From an uncultured Poribacteria bacterium (GTDB taxonomy: Bacteria > Poribacteria > WGA-4E > WGA-3G), in assembly GCA_951828385.1 (NCBI GenBank), contig OX639973.1, positions 5,075,200 through 5,139,199 of the forward strand: a DNA stretch of 64,000 bases. The letters run 5' to 3'. Below the pieces are notes generated by a model, which saw only the letters and a list, made by a program, of their open reading frames with translations, did no database searches and was not told the origin of the DNA. Both the position numbers and the translations under genes were made by a program. Positions 1 to 8,883 of this stretch are shown here, in pieces. Position 1 is the first letter of the stretch; each line of letters opens with the position of its first letter.

Positions 1-187
1 CATCGGCAAGCCTATTGAACGCCATAGCGCAGCTCCGCGCCCCTACCATCGCTACGAGGATCCACCCAAACTTATCCAGCGAAGGCAACCCATCCGCGGC
101 GATAAAGGCACTCATCACCGCAAACGGAAGTGCGAAGACGGTATGTTCAAATTTGATCATCTCTAAGATAATTCTGAGTTTCCGCAT
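1..187 (-). CDS. ubiA: UbiA-family prenyltransferase, N-terminal part (MqnP/UbiA-like), cut by window edge
   Basis: The reverse strand from an ATG at 187-185 reads 62 codons without a stop and runs off the window. The product contains [17 protein letters not shown] and then [16 protein letters not shown]. These are typical of the first membrane segments of UbiA-superfamily prenyltransferases; the GARS-AMAFNRL-D stretch leads into the first Asp-rich prenyl-diphosphate site. The family attaches polyprenyl chains to aromatic acids in quinone synthesis at the inner membrane. MqnP of the futalosine menaquinone route is the closest match I recall, but the subfamily cannot be fixed from 62 residues. 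It lies 69 bases downstream of the LarA-like gene in the same direction, so cotranscription is plausible. Confidence 0.75.
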   Translation of the reverse strand, partial: MRKLRIILEMIKFEHTVFALPFAVMSAFIAADGLPSLDKFGWILVAMVGARSCAMAFNRLAD

Positions 188-211
188 TCTCCATCCCCAT
201 TAGCCCAACGC

Positions 212-237
212 GGTAGGTGCAGTTTCCAACCGCACCG
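212..237. repeat. short palindromic repeat (GGTGCGGTT/AACCGCACC type)
   Basis: GGTGCAGTT-TCC-AACCGCACC forms a 9-base stem with one mismatch and a 3-base loop between two leftward genes. The same unit recurs at 21921-21948, and an expanded GGTTCGGTT/AACCGAACC version recurs at 1656-1765, 44542-44680 and 44740-44805. It is a dispersed REP-like element; it could also fold in the mRNA between the two genes. Confidence 0.7.
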
Positions 238-256
238 AGTAATCTATAAAAACCTC

Positions 257-1510
257 TTAAAACGGCAAAAGATTACCCACAGCGTCAAACGCAAACGGCT
301 GCGTTTCGCCGATAACCTCTAACCTTGAATGCAGTTTCGCATCTTCAAGCAGCACCTCAGAGATATCGAGCTCCGTCAATCTCAACGTGCTCTCAATACG
401 GAGGACCCGTGCATCTTCGGGTTCCGTGAGACCGATAGTGTCCAATGCCACTTCGATCGCTTCGCGGTCGGTATCGTAGTAGAACGGGATTTTCGACTTC
501 TGCGGTCCAAGCGCGGTGATGCCGTTCATGTAGGTCGAGTGCCGGTCAATCTTGTCTACAAGGCGGGTCGTTGTGAAATCAGCAAGTCCGATACCCGTGG
601 CATTGCCATCGCTCTCTTCAGTGAGATCCCGGACGAATATACGGAGGATCGCCGGTTTCGCAGGTTCAGGTTCAAAGTTCTGCATCATCCTACCGATGAC
701 GTTCGTATCCATACCGGTACCACTGATATTTTTGCCTGTCCAATCCACGATCAACAGATCGAGTTCATCGAACGGGAGTCGCCCCATCAGCGATTTCGCC
801 TCAACGAGCAGTTCACGTTCGCCTTGAAGAAGTTGCGCAGCGGGCATCGCTACTGCTTTCGCGGTATTTTCGTGTGCGTTCTCAATTAATCCCAAACCGA
901 AGGCGATTTTTCCGGTGTCGAGAATAAACCCACCGACTGCCATGATGACGTGTTCAAAGCTGTACTGGAAGAAGGCGCGATGATAGAGGTTTGCACCCTG
1001 CTGTTTGCCGAGTCCGATCACCATCATCTTCATCAAGCCGCTCTCAATAGATCCATTGAAATCTGTGTGTGCCTTGATACGATTGAGCGGAACGACGTGG
1101 TCTGCTTCAGCGGCATATCGATCAAAGAAAACCGGTAAACCGTCCGCCGTTTTGCCGAGTTCCACGACCTCCATTGTCGCTTTCACCGGTGCACCGACGG
1201 TTTCTTCGGTGATACCGTAATGCTCTAATACGCTTCGTTGTCCTTCAGCGGTTGCACCACCGTGGCTTCCCATCGCTGGAACCACAAACGGTTTTGCGCC
1301 GAGTCCTTTGAGATAATCAACCGTTGCCTTGACGGCGATATCAACATTTGCGACACCGCGGCTGCCAGCGGTAATCGCGACAGTCTCGCCCGGTTTGACA
1401 ATAGTCGCGGCGTTAATCCGATCTAATTCTGTGTGGATTGCTGCAGGAAGATCCGTAAGCACAGGTGCCTCAAACTGCTGTTGAATCCGTGTCATTTTTG
1501 GAAGTGCCAT
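257..1510 (-). CDS. LarA-like (DUF2088) protein, nickel-pincer racemase family homologue
   Basis: This 417-residue protein resembles the LarA/DUF2088 family, whose founder is lactate racemase with a nickel pincer nucleotide cofactor. Visible are an N-terminal Rossmann-like region with TAGSRGVAN (about 47-55), the family's His-containing turn PAMGSHGGATAEG (about 78-90), and NRIKAHTDFNGSIESGLMKM (about 142-161), which supplies further polar and His residues. Length matches the family (about 400-430). No signal peptide or membrane segment is seen, so it should be cytoplasmic. The ATG at 1510 has the ribosome site AAAGGACGG six bases upstream. Substrate cannot be told: many family members are not lactate racemases, and no larB, larC or larE lies in the window. 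The prenyltransferase gene follows 69 bases downstream. Confidence 0.72.
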   Translation of the reverse strand: MALPKMTRIQQQFEAPVLTDLPAAIHTELDRINAATIVKPGETVAITAGSRGVANVDIAVKATVDYLKGLGAKPFVVPAMGSHGGATAEGQRSVLEHYGITEETVGAPVKATMEVVELGKTADGLPVFFDRYAAEADHVVPLNRIKAHTDFNGSIESGLMKMMVIGLGKQQGANLYHRAFFQYSFEHVIMAVGGFILDTGKIAFGLGLIENAHENTAKAVAMPAAQLLQGERELLVEAKSLMGRLPFDELDLLIVDWTGKNISGTGMDTNVIGRMMQNFEPEPAKPAILRIFVRDLTEESDGNATGIGLADFTTTRLVDKIDRHSTYMNGITALGPQKSKIPFYYDTDREAIEVALDTIGLTEPEDARVLRIESTLRLTELDISEVLLEDAKLHSRLEVIGETQPFAFDAVGNLLPF

Positions 1511-1655
1511 GCGTTTCCGTCCTTTATATTTTACCTATGGGTGGAATTTAAAGGCAATTTTACCAGAAACAGGATAAGAATGCAAGAGAAATATGGGAGG
1601 GTGACAGAGCCATTCAGTTTTCGGTTTTTCGTCCAATTTTAGACCCCCCAGGTCT

Positions 1656-1765
1656 GGTAGGTTCGGTTTTGCGGTGTACACACCCAAATTTGGTTTCCCA
1701 CACGCGGAGACCAAATTTGTCTTAGCTTTACATTTGCGATCTGCATTCCTAACCGAACCGGATCC
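1656..1765. repeat. expanded palindromic repeat (GGTTCGGTT ... AACCGAACC)
   Basis: The arms GGTAGGTTCGGTT and CCTAACCGAACCGGATCC enclose about 75 bases that contain a second inverted pair around CCCAAATTTGG and ACCAAATTTGTC. Almost the same text, with the same flank (GAAGACTTCAAACNCNTCTT), is present twice at 44516-44850. The surrounding 1511-1908 holds no gene that I can support. Confidence 0.75.
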
Positions 1766-1801
1766 TACGCGGAAACACTGAAGACTTCAAACCCCTCTTC
1801 A

Positions 1802-1875
1802 GTCGCGTAGCGACGGCATGTTTATAGCAGCGTGTGCCCAGAAAGATCTAAGCCCTGTAAGGGCGGCATGTATAG
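1802..1875. repeat. two copies of a hairpin plus GGCATGTTTATAG motif
   Basis: GTCGCGTAGCGAC followed by GGCATGTTTATAG (1802-1827) and GCCCTGTAAGGGC followed by GGCATGTATAG (1852-1875) are two versions of one unit: a perfect 4-6 base stem whose sequence changes, with a fixed downstream tail. Further copies are at 16345-16370, 16392-16423 (degenerate), 44842-44866 and 54322-54347. Confidence 0.6.
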
Positions 1876-1908
1876 AGAGACTGTTACTGTGGAAAAATCC
1901 GAGATTGC

Positions 1909-1937
1909 TTGATAGCAATACAGATGTGTGCTAAACT
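1909..1937 (+). promoter_or_regulatory. probable sigma70-type promoter of the first WD40 gene
   Basis: TTGATA (1909-1914), a 17-base spacer and TAAACT (1932-1937) precede the WD40 gene start at 2010 by about 70 bases. The match is moderate. Confidence 0.45.
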
Positions 1938-2009
1938 TTGAACATCAAAAATACCACTCTTACAGGATTGAGATTTCTTTCGAGACAACCAATCAGCCAA
2001 AAGGAAACG

Positions 2010-3893
2010 ATGAAAACAGTAAGATTTTTTAACATTACCTTTATTCTCTTGTTAATCGCTGGCTTCTTGCAATCCAACGGTCTCGCGCAAGAGTATACCC
2101 GATGGCAGCTGCCACAAGGTGCCATCGCACGTTTGGGAAAAGGGAAAATAAATGAAGTTAAATATTCACCCGATGGCAACACAATCGCAGTAGCGAGCAG
2201 CATCGGAATCTGGCTTTACAACGCGCACACTGGGGCAGAATTAGCACTGATGACGGGACACACACGCAACGTCTACTGTGTCGCCTTCAGCCCAGACGGA
2301 CAAACGTTGGCAAGCGGGAGTAGCGACAACACGATTCGATTGTGGGATATACAGACCCGAAGGCGGAAGGCGACCCTCGCTGGACACAGAAACCGGGTGA
2401 GAGCCGTTGCCTTCAGCCCAGACGGGAACACGCTTGCAAGTACAGGTGCAGATGATACAGTTCGTTTATGGAGTCTTCGCCTCAAAAGGCTTAAGAAGAT
2501 ACTCACTGGACATACAGGCGTTGGACGGACAGTCGCGTTCAGTCCAGATGGCAAGGTGCTTGCGAGTGGCGGTGAGGATAGCACAATTCGGTTATGGGAT
2601 GCCCACACCGGACAACCTTTGAAAACCGTGACAGGTCACAAACGAGCCGTAACTTCTATCGCGTTCAGTCCAGATGGACAAACCTTCGTTAGCGGTTGTG
2701 ACGATAGCACAATTGCGGTATGGGACACACGTACTGGAGAACAATTACAACACCTCCTCGGACACACCTGGTATATTGCATCGGTGGCCTTTTTACCAGA
2801 CGGAGAGACAATCGTCAGTGCAAGTTGGGATAACGCTATTCATCTGTGGAATCCCTACACCGGCAAACTCCTGCGAAGACTTAAGGAGCACACAGGCCCT
2901 GTCATCTCAGCGACGTATTCTCCGAACGGAGAGACGCTCATAAGTGGCAGTCACGATGGGACAATTCGTTTGTGGGATACACAGACGTGGGCAGCGAAAA
3001 ATACCATCTCTGGACATACAGGCGATGTCAAGGCAGTCGCGTTTTCGCCAGATGGACAGACAATTGCGAGTGGGAATACAAGACACACGATCGACTTGTG
3101 GGATGCTAAAACCGGTGAACACAAAAACACACTCACCGGACACGGTTGGACGGTTGCTGCTGTCGCCTTTAGTCCTGATGGCAGCACGCTTGCGAGTGGC
3201 AGTTGGGACAATAATATCTACTTGTGGGACCCAGAGACAGGGGAACACAAGCAGACACTGAATGGTCACTGGGATTACGTTGTCGCTTTGGCTTATTCGC
3301 CGGATGGCAGCAGACTCGCGAGTGGCAGTAATGATGATACCGCCCGGTTGTGGGACGCGAAAACCGGCACCCCCTTGCGTATCCTCAAAGGACATACAGG
3401 TGATGTCAGAGCCGTCGCGTTTTCACCCGATGGCAGGACACTCGCAAGTGGAGATGGAAATGCTAACGAGATCCGTTTATGGGATGGACGCGCGGGCAGA
3501 CACAAACGAACGCTTGAAGGACATAGTAACGATATTACGGGACTTGTTTTTAGTCCCGATGGCAGCACGCTTGCGAGTGCTTGTGATGATAGAACAGTCG
3601 GGTTATGGAACGCATATACCGGACGGAATATACAGATGCTCAGCGGGCACACGACGTACGTTTTAACGGTAGCGTACGCGCCGGATGGTGGCACGCTCGC
3701 CAGCGCAAGTTGGGACATGATGGTTCGCTTGTGGGATACCAAAACCGGAAGACCTAAGTCAGGCTTGATTGGACATACAGGGTACGTTTTATCGGTTGCG
3801 TATTCACCCGATGGGCGGACGCTTGCAAGTGGTAGCACCGATGGCACAGTGCTATTATGGGATATGACCCCGTTCCGTCCTAAAACCGATTAA
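2010..3893 (+). CDS. secreted WD40 protein with 14 repeats (two seven-blade propellers)
   Basis: The ATG at 2010 is chosen over an in-frame start at 1938 because it follows the ribosome site AAAGGA and opens a clean signal peptide (MKTVRFFNITFILLLIAGFL, cleavage probably after LAQ). The mature protein begins EYTRWQLPQGAIARLGKGK, a cap shared with three other proteins of this window, and then holds 14 WD40 repeats of about 42 residues. Each has the pattern (V/I)AFSPDG-TLASGS-D-TIRLWD-TG-LTGH. Fourteen blades fit two seven-blade beta-propellers. The structure is known as a protein-binding scaffold; no enzyme motif is visible. It is predicted to act outside the cytoplasm. It is the first of three similar genes in a row, which suggests tandem duplication. 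The partner is unknown. Confidence 0.9.
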   Translation: MKTVRFFNITFILLLIAGFLQSNGLAQEYTRWQLPQGAIARLGKGKINEVKYSPDGNTIAVASSIGIWLYNAHTGAELALMTGHTRNVYCVAFSPDGQTLASGSSDNTIRLWDIQTRRRKATLAGHRNRVRAVAFSPDGNTLASTGADDTVRLWSLRLKRLKKILTGHTGVGRTVAFSPDGKVLASGGEDSTIRLWDAHTGQPLKTVTGHKRAVTSIAFSPDGQTFVSGCDDSTIAVWDTRTGEQLQHLLGHTWYIASVAFLPDGETIVSASWDNAIHLWNPYTGKLLRRLKEHTGPVISATYSPNGETLISGSHDGTIRLWDTQTWAAKNTISGHTGDVKAVAFSPDGQTIASGNTRHTIDLWDAKTGEHKNTLTGHGWTVAAVAFSPDGSTLASGSWDNNIYLWDPETGEHKQTLNGHWDYVVALAYSPDGSRLASGSNDDTARLWDAKTGTPLRILKGHTGDVRAVAFSPDGRTLASGDGNANEIRLWDGRAGRHKRTLEGHSNDITGLVFSPDGSTLASACDDRTVGLWNAYTGRNIQMLSGHTTYVLTVAYAPDGGTLASASWDMMVRLWDTKTGRPKSGLIGHTGYVLSVAYSPDGRTLASGSTDGTVLLWDMTPFRPKTD

Positions 3894-3905
3894 AGCATTT
3901 ATAGA

Positions 3906-4019
3906 ACTTACGCATTCCCTCTTAAAGTCCCCCTGATAAGGGGGATTTAGGGGGTTTAAAGGACAGAAATTACCGGTTTTTACGTCTAAATTCTTGATAT
4001 TTGCTCAATTTGCGTAAGT
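3906..4019. mobile_element. MITE-like element with ACTTACGCA termini
   Basis: ACTTACGCA at the left and TGCGTAAGT at the right form a perfect 9-base terminal inverted repeat around about 95 bases with no coding potential. A second element with the same termini is at 25857-25987. The interior has its own hairpin, TCCCCCTGATAAGGGGGA. Confidence 0.6.
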
Positions 4020-4026
4020 CTTGATT

Positions 4027-4226
4027 TATAGTGGAACTCAGAATTGATCCTACATATTTGTAGCACAAACTTTTAGTTTGTGGCACTCTTTCTGTAGCAT
4101 AGGAGACCGTTAGTTTCCTGTGGCACTCTTTCTGTAGCATAGGCTGTTAGCCTGTGGCACTTTCAAGGACGATCAAAGCACTAAGAATTGTTTGAGAGTG
4201 CCCTCTTAATTCTAAAATCTACTATA
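4027..4226. mobile_element. MITE-like element with TATAGT termini, copy 1
   Basis: The element begins TATAGTGGAACTCAGAA and its reverse complement begins TATAGTAGATTTTAGAA, an imperfect terminal inverted repeat of about 17 bases. Inside are three tandem, diverged units of the type GTAGCATAGGCTGTTAGCCTGTGGCACT. Other copies with the same ends lie at 28184-28332, 51424-51549 and 63830-63955. No transposase is encoded. Confidence 0.65.
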
Positions 4227-4306
4227 GTTATCAGTTGTCAGTGGTCAGTGAGTATCGCTCTTACAAGAGAAGTTCACGGTTAGAAATCGAAATCATAGGA
4301 GAACTG

Positions 4307-6193
4307 ATGAAAAACCTTAACCTGCTTCCCATCTTGATAACTCCCATCTTTCTGTTATCATTCTCAAGCAGTTTCGCCCAAGAATACACCCGATGGAAGC
4401 TGCCTGAAGGGGCTATAGCACGCTTTGGGAAAGGAGCGATTGACGATATTGCATATTTCCCAGAGGGTACCCGCCTCGCCGCAGCGAGTAGTATCGGCAT
4501 TTGGATCTATGATACACGGACAGACGAGGAACTTGATTTGCTCACGGCGCAGAAGGACCAAATCATTTCTATAGCATTTAGTCCTGATGGAAAAACATTT
4601 GCCAGTGGAGGTTGGGGAACCATTTACTTGTGGGATACACAAACTGGGAGACATAAAAATACGCTTACAATGCCCGCAGGGACCAGTATTTATGATCTTG
4701 TGTTCGATTCGCGCGGTAACACACTTGTGAGTGGAAATCGAGAACGCATTCATTTGTGGAACGTCCAGACAGGAAAACTATTGAAAACGCTCACCGGTCA
4801 TACGAAAGATGTCACTGATATAGTATATTCACCTGAAGGCACGACGTTCGCGAGTAACAGCTGGGATCGGACAATTCGTTTGTGGGATGCGGACACCGGC
4901 AAACTTCTACAAACTATTACTGATCATTCAATGGACATCTCATATTCACCGGACGGAAGGACACTTGCCAGTGGAGGTCAGGATTCCAAGATTCGGTTGT
5001 GGGATGTTGACACCGGGGAACTCCTGAAAACAATTACAGGACACACAGAATCTGTTACCTCCGTCGTATATTCCGCTGATGGTGAAACAATTGTGAGCGG
5101 CAGTTGGGACAATACAATCCGGTTGTGGAAGGCAGATAATGGGACACTTTTAAGAACCCTTACCACGCATGCCCACTCTGTTAGCACTTTAAGGTATTCA
5201 CCAAACGGAGAGACGCTGGCGGGAGTATGCAGCAATGGCAGTATCTGCTTCTGGGATGCAGATACCGGAAAACTTTTGAAAACGATCGGGGGGCACACGT
5301 TTTTAGCCAGATCGGTAGCATTTTCGCCGAATGGCAAAACACTTGCCAGTAGTGAAATGGCAGACTACATAATACCACTGCGAGATGTCCAGACCGGAAA
5401 ACTTTTGAAAACCTTGATTGGACACACAGATCACGCATGCTCTGTGGTATATTCACCGGATGGTCGCACGCTTGCGAGTGGAAGTTGGAGTGGTCCGATT
5501 TGTGTGTGGGATGTGCATACTGGTGAACTTTTGAAAACACTTGCCGGACATACGAAAGGAGTTCCTTCCATCACATATTCACCGGACGGTACTGCACTTA
5601 TTAGCGGAAGTTGGGACAATACAATTCGGTTTTGGGATGTACACACCGGCAAACTCTTGAAAGCTCTCACCGGGAACATCACAGAATCGGATCCGACTAA
5701 GATACGCGGCGTAACATCTATTTCACTCAGTCGTGATGGACACACGCTTGCAGCAGCAACAGTTGAGAAAACGATTCGGTTATGGAATGCACACACCGGT
5801 GAGGTCAATACTACCTTTACTGGAACTCTCAGTCCAGTAACTTCTGTCGCGTTTTCCCCAAGTAGGTACGTGCTGGCGAGTGGCGGTTACGATCGGACAA
5901 TACGACTCTGGGATGTTGCCACCAACGAACTCTTACAAACCTTCCCAGAGCAGCTGGACGGTATCATATCCATCGCATTCAGCCCTGATGGACAGACAAT
6001 TGCAAGCGGAACTACGAGGGATGTCTACGTCTCAGATGTAGCCACAAGCAAGCACATAGCAACGTTTAGTGGACATAGGGGCCCGGTCCGATCCGTGGCG
6101 TTTAGTCCTGATGGCAAGATACTCGTAAGCGGCAGCGATGATTGCACAGTGCTGTTATGGGACTTGACGCAAATCCGACTTCAAAACGATTAG
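4307..6193 (+). CDS. secreted WD40 protein with 14 repeats, paralogue 2
   Basis: The start at 4307 follows the ribosome site AGGAG (4297-4301) and gives a signal peptide (MKNLNLLPILITPIFLLSF, cleavage after SFAQ). The cap EYTRWKLPEGAIARFGKG is followed by 14 WD40 repeats. Several blades are degenerate: one reads IPLRDVQTGKLLKTLIGH where WD is expected, and the thirteenth reads VSDVATSKH. The repeats are more alike within this gene (TGKLLKTL, TGELLKTL) than to those of the first paralogue, which suggests repeat turnover after gene duplication. Predicted location is periplasm or outside. The sigma factor-WD40 fusion starts 89 bases downstream in the same direction, so the two may be cotranscribed. 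Binding partner unknown. Confidence 0.9.
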   Translation: MKNLNLLPILITPIFLLSFSSSFAQEYTRWKLPEGAIARFGKGAIDDIAYFPEGTRLAAASSIGIWIYDTRTDEELDLLTAQKDQIISIAFSPDGKTFASGGWGTIYLWDTQTGRHKNTLTMPAGTSIYDLVFDSRGNTLVSGNRERIHLWNVQTGKLLKTLTGHTKDVTDIVYSPEGTTFASNSWDRTIRLWDADTGKLLQTITDHSMDISYSPDGRTLASGGQDSKIRLWDVDTGELLKTITGHTESVTSVVYSADGETIVSGSWDNTIRLWKADNGTLLRTLTTHAHSVSTLRYSPNGETLAGVCSNGSICFWDADTGKLLKTIGGHTFLARSVAFSPNGKTLASSEMADYIIPLRDVQTGKLLKTLIGHTDHACSVVYSPDGRTLASGSWSGPICVWDVHTGELLKTLAGHTKGVPSITYSPDGTALISGSWDNTIRFWDVHTGKLLKALTGNITESDPTKIRGVTSISLSRDGHTLAAATVEKTIRLWNAHTGEVNTTFTGTLSPVTSVAFSPSRYVLASGGYDRTIRLWDVATNELLQTFPEQLDGIISIAFSPDGQTIASGTTRDVYVSDVATSKHIATFSGHRGPVRSVAFSPDGKILVSGSDDCTVLLWDLTQIRLQND

Positions 6194-6282
6194 CACCTAT
6201 CTTGTAGGCGCGCCCGCACCTATTTAAACCTTTCCTCCAAAAGCTCTCCTCTTTATATTAAAACCTAATTGGATTAGAGATT

Positions 6283-8883
6283 ATGCAATACGATCTTGAA
6301 AGTCTCAAGCGTCTAACAGACGAAAAACTCATACGATTGGTACAAAACCGGGATGAAGCAGCATTCGCGGAGCTGATGTCGCGCTATAGTCCTCGTATTT
6401 GGCGCGTCGTTATCGCAAATTCGAGGCAACGTCGTGATGCCGAAGAAATCCTGATGGACACCTGGATGGCAGTGTGGGAAAACATCAATGGACTGCGGAA
6501 AATAGACAGTTTTAGTGGCTGGTTGCGGCGGATCGCTTATAACGCTTGCAACAGATACTACGCCTCCAACCATCAGGCACAGCGCGAAACCGCAGAAAGC
6601 ACCCCGGAGTTGGTTGCGCATATTGACCAGAACGCAGCCTCGCGTTTTCGGGAGGCACAACTAAACGCAGATGTGAGAGAAGCTGTGCGACACCTTCCAG
6701 AGCGGATACGCCGTGTCGCGGTACTGTACTACTTAGGATCGTGGCGTATCAAGGAAATCGCGAAAGAACTTGACTTACCGATAGGCACCGTCAAGACAAA
6801 ACTCAGGGAAACACGAGAACTTTTGCGTAGGGAATTTGCGGTGGAAACTGAAGGAGGAGGAATTATGTCACAAAAGTCTGCTGATTTACACAACAGATAT
6901 GGCATGTCGGACGGCACGTGTCGTGTGCCAGCAATGGGGCAGGTGGAAAGCGACCGGGAAGCAGCCCTATGGATGCTCCCTGAAGATGCCCGCGCCCGAT
7001 TTGGACGTGGAACTATCAACACGATGGTGTTGTCCCCGGACGGTGAATATCTTGCTGTTGGTACTTACATAGGATTGTGGTGGTATGAAGTTGCGACGCT
7101 ATCGCCTATTGCGCTATGGCGTACCGACTGTGAGAATGTTCTGGCACTGGCTTTCTCACCATCCGGCGAATGGATTGCCACGGGACATGAGGATGGAAGT
7201 GTCAAGGTATGGGATGTGCAGCACGGAAACTGCATCACACAAGTGGCACGAGCGGCACGAGTTCATTTCATGAAAAGGATTAACCAGCTCGCCTTTTCGC
7301 CTGATAGCCAGTGTTTAGCTGCAAGTGGTACAGATGATTATGTTATTGATGTCTGGAATCCAGAGACCGGCATCCATCTTACGAGGCTTGGTAATCCAGA
7401 ACTCAGGTTCCGGGGCTGCTCATTTGCTGGAGCTGTCGCTTTTTCCCAAGACAGTCGTTTGCTCGCTTGTGCAAATCCGCCCGACGACGTGGAGCGACTT
7501 ACCAGTGGCTATTGGACGATTGAGCCAGAAAGAGACGTTATCGCCGTCTGGGATGTCTCTCGTGGGGAACGTATCACTCAACTCACGGATTATACGAAAT
7601 ATTTGTCCGCGCTCTCCTTTTCCGCTTGTGGCAATTTTCTTGTCGCCAGTAGCGATGGAGATGCGTTATCGGCGTTGACAGTATGGGACACGGAGCATTG
7701 GCAGGTCGAAAAAGCGGAACAGACTTATGGCGGTCATCAGTTGACTCCTGCTTATTCCACAGCAGGAACGATGCGGGTTGCGGCGGTTTCTGATACGCAT
7801 GTCACCCTCTGGGATGCGGTGTGCCATGAAAAACTTAATACCTACCAGACACCCTATGGAGACGAAACCCGAAGATGGTCTTTTAGCGGGTCAGAGTTTG
7901 CCCTCGCGACAACTCATGAACTCAGCGTGTGGACAGTTGGAAACCACCGACCTCACACTGTTGCCTACAATTCGCATCCCGATTATCTATCATCATTAGC
8001 ATTTTCGGCGGATGGGGAAACCCTTGTCGCTGAGTATCCGTTTCCTGAGGGAACGTTTCGGTGCTGGGATGTTGTCACGCATTCACAAACGCCGCGCGTT
8101 TTTAAGTTACCGGGTGAAAAACATTGCCTTTACGCGTCAGGTTCAGGACAGCTGCACACTACCAGCGTTGAAGGAAACAGTATAAAAGTACGGGAATTCG
8201 GGAACGACATGCCTATTGCTGAGTGCGGTATTAAGGAGCGTCCACGATATTTGGCTGTGGCGTTCTCGGACACAGCACAACAGATCACGTACGGGGACTC
8301 CGATAAAAATCTATATGTATGGGATATCGCGCGTGAGGAGATAATCAGGACCTTCACGGTGTCTGAATCCAACGTTGCGTTCATAACCTTCAGTCCCAAC
8401 GGTAAATATCTCGCAAGCGGTCAAGAGATAGGGTACTATCGCCTATGGGATATTGCGCGTGGCGAAGAGATACAGGCGTTTCATAGTCATCAGATAGAGC
8501 ACATCGCTTTTGCGCCGTGTGGCAATGTTATTGGTGCGGAGGCAGAAAAAAAATTTATTTTGTGGGATATCGAAAGTTCTAAAATCCTGCTTACAATCCC
8601 GAAACCAGACGGATACGTCTATTGGTGGCAAGGCGGTATCGCATTTTCACCGTGTGGCGGGTATCTAGCTACGGGTTTGGAGCGAGTGGCAGGGATGGCA
8701 AGCGCGCCTATCAAACTGTGGAACACTGCCACAGGTGAAAATGTTGCCACCTTTGAAGGACACCTCACCCATATCCTTTCGCTTGCCTTTTCACCGGATG
8801 GCACGTTTTTGGCGAGCGGAAGTTATGATGGCACTATCCTTCTCTGGAATACAAAATCCGTTATCGGTTCTTATGGTAGTTAA
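6283..8883 (+). CDS. ECF sigma factor fused to a cytoplasmic WD40 propeller
   Basis: One 866-codon frame joins two parts. Residues 1-185 are an ECF sigma factor: region 2 (about 25-95, with RRDAEEILMDTWMAVWENI and FSGWLRRIAYN) and region 4 (about 130-182, with LPERIRRVAVLYYLGSWRIK and a helix-turn-helix ending LPIGTVKTKLRETRELL). From about residue 225 the protein reads LWMLPEDARARFGRG and continues with WD40-like repeats to the end. That cap is the one found at the mature N-terminus of the neighbouring secreted WD40 proteins. No signal peptide or membrane segment is seen, so the propeller should be cytoplasmic. Inference: the propeller senses something and controls the sigma part, or tethers it. 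An internal ATG (6865-6867) with a very strong ribosome site AAGGAGGAGG four bases before it could also yield a WD40-only product. ECF-WD40 fusions are known from Planctomycetes (ECF01-Gob type). Confidence 0.9.
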   Translation: MQYDLESLKRLTDEKLIRLVQNRDEAAFAELMSRYSPRIWRVVIANSRQRRDAEEILMDTWMAVWENINGLRKIDSFSGWLRRIAYNACNRYYASNHQAQRETAESTPELVAHIDQNAASRFREAQLNADVREAVRHLPERIRRVAVLYYLGSWRIKEIAKELDLPIGTVKTKLRETRELLRREFAVETEGGGIMSQKSADLHNRYGMSDGTCRVPAMGQVESDREAALWMLPEDARARFGRGTINTMVLSPDGEYLAVGTYIGLWWYEVATLSPIALWRTDCENVLALAFSPSGEWIATGHEDGSVKVWDVQHGNCITQVARAARVHFMKRINQLAFSPDSQCLAASGTDDYVIDVWNPETGIHLTRLGNPELRFRGCSFAGAVAFSQDSRLLACANPPDDVERLTSGYWTIEPERDVIAVWDVSRGERITQLTDYTKYLSALSFSACGNFLVASSDGDALSALTVWDTEHWQVEKAEQTYGGHQLTPAYSTAGTMRVAAVSDTHVTLWDAVCHEKLNTYQTPYGDETRRWSFSGSEFALATTHELSVWTVGNHRPHTVAYNSHPDYLSSLAFSADGETLVAEYPFPEGTFRCWDVVTHSQTPRVFKLPGEKHCLYASGSGQLHTTSVEGNSIKVREFGNDMPIAECGIKERPRYLAVAFSDTAQQITYGDSDKNLYVWDIAREEIIRTFTVSESNVAFITFSPNGKYLASGQEIGYYRLWDIARGEEIQAFHSHQIEHIAFAPCGNVIGAEAEKKFILWDIESSKILLTIPKPDGYVYWWQGGIAFSPCGGYLATGLERVAGMASAPIKLWNTATGENVATFEGHLTHILSLAFSPDGTFLASGSYDGTILLWNTKSVIGSYGS
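6851..6867 (+). promoter_or_regulatory. internal Shine-Dalgarno and start codon inside the sigma-WD40 gene
   Basis: AAGGAGGAGG (6851-6860) lies four bases before the in-frame ATG (6865-6867, codon 195), exactly between the sigma and propeller parts. Initiation here would give a 672-residue WD40 protein without the sigma domain. It may also be the relic of two once-separate overlapping genes. Confidence 0.55.

Noticed and set aside
15-203. Rightward frame of 62 codons at the left edge
   Set aside because: It is the shadow of the UbiA-family gene on the reverse strand, whose protein has clear family motifs.
2273-3847. Several long antisense and alternate frames inside the WD40 genes
   Set aside because: The repeated codon pattern of WD40 blades creates long open shadows with SP-ASVLPSGLKAT repeats; they have no starts with ribosome sites and no family match.
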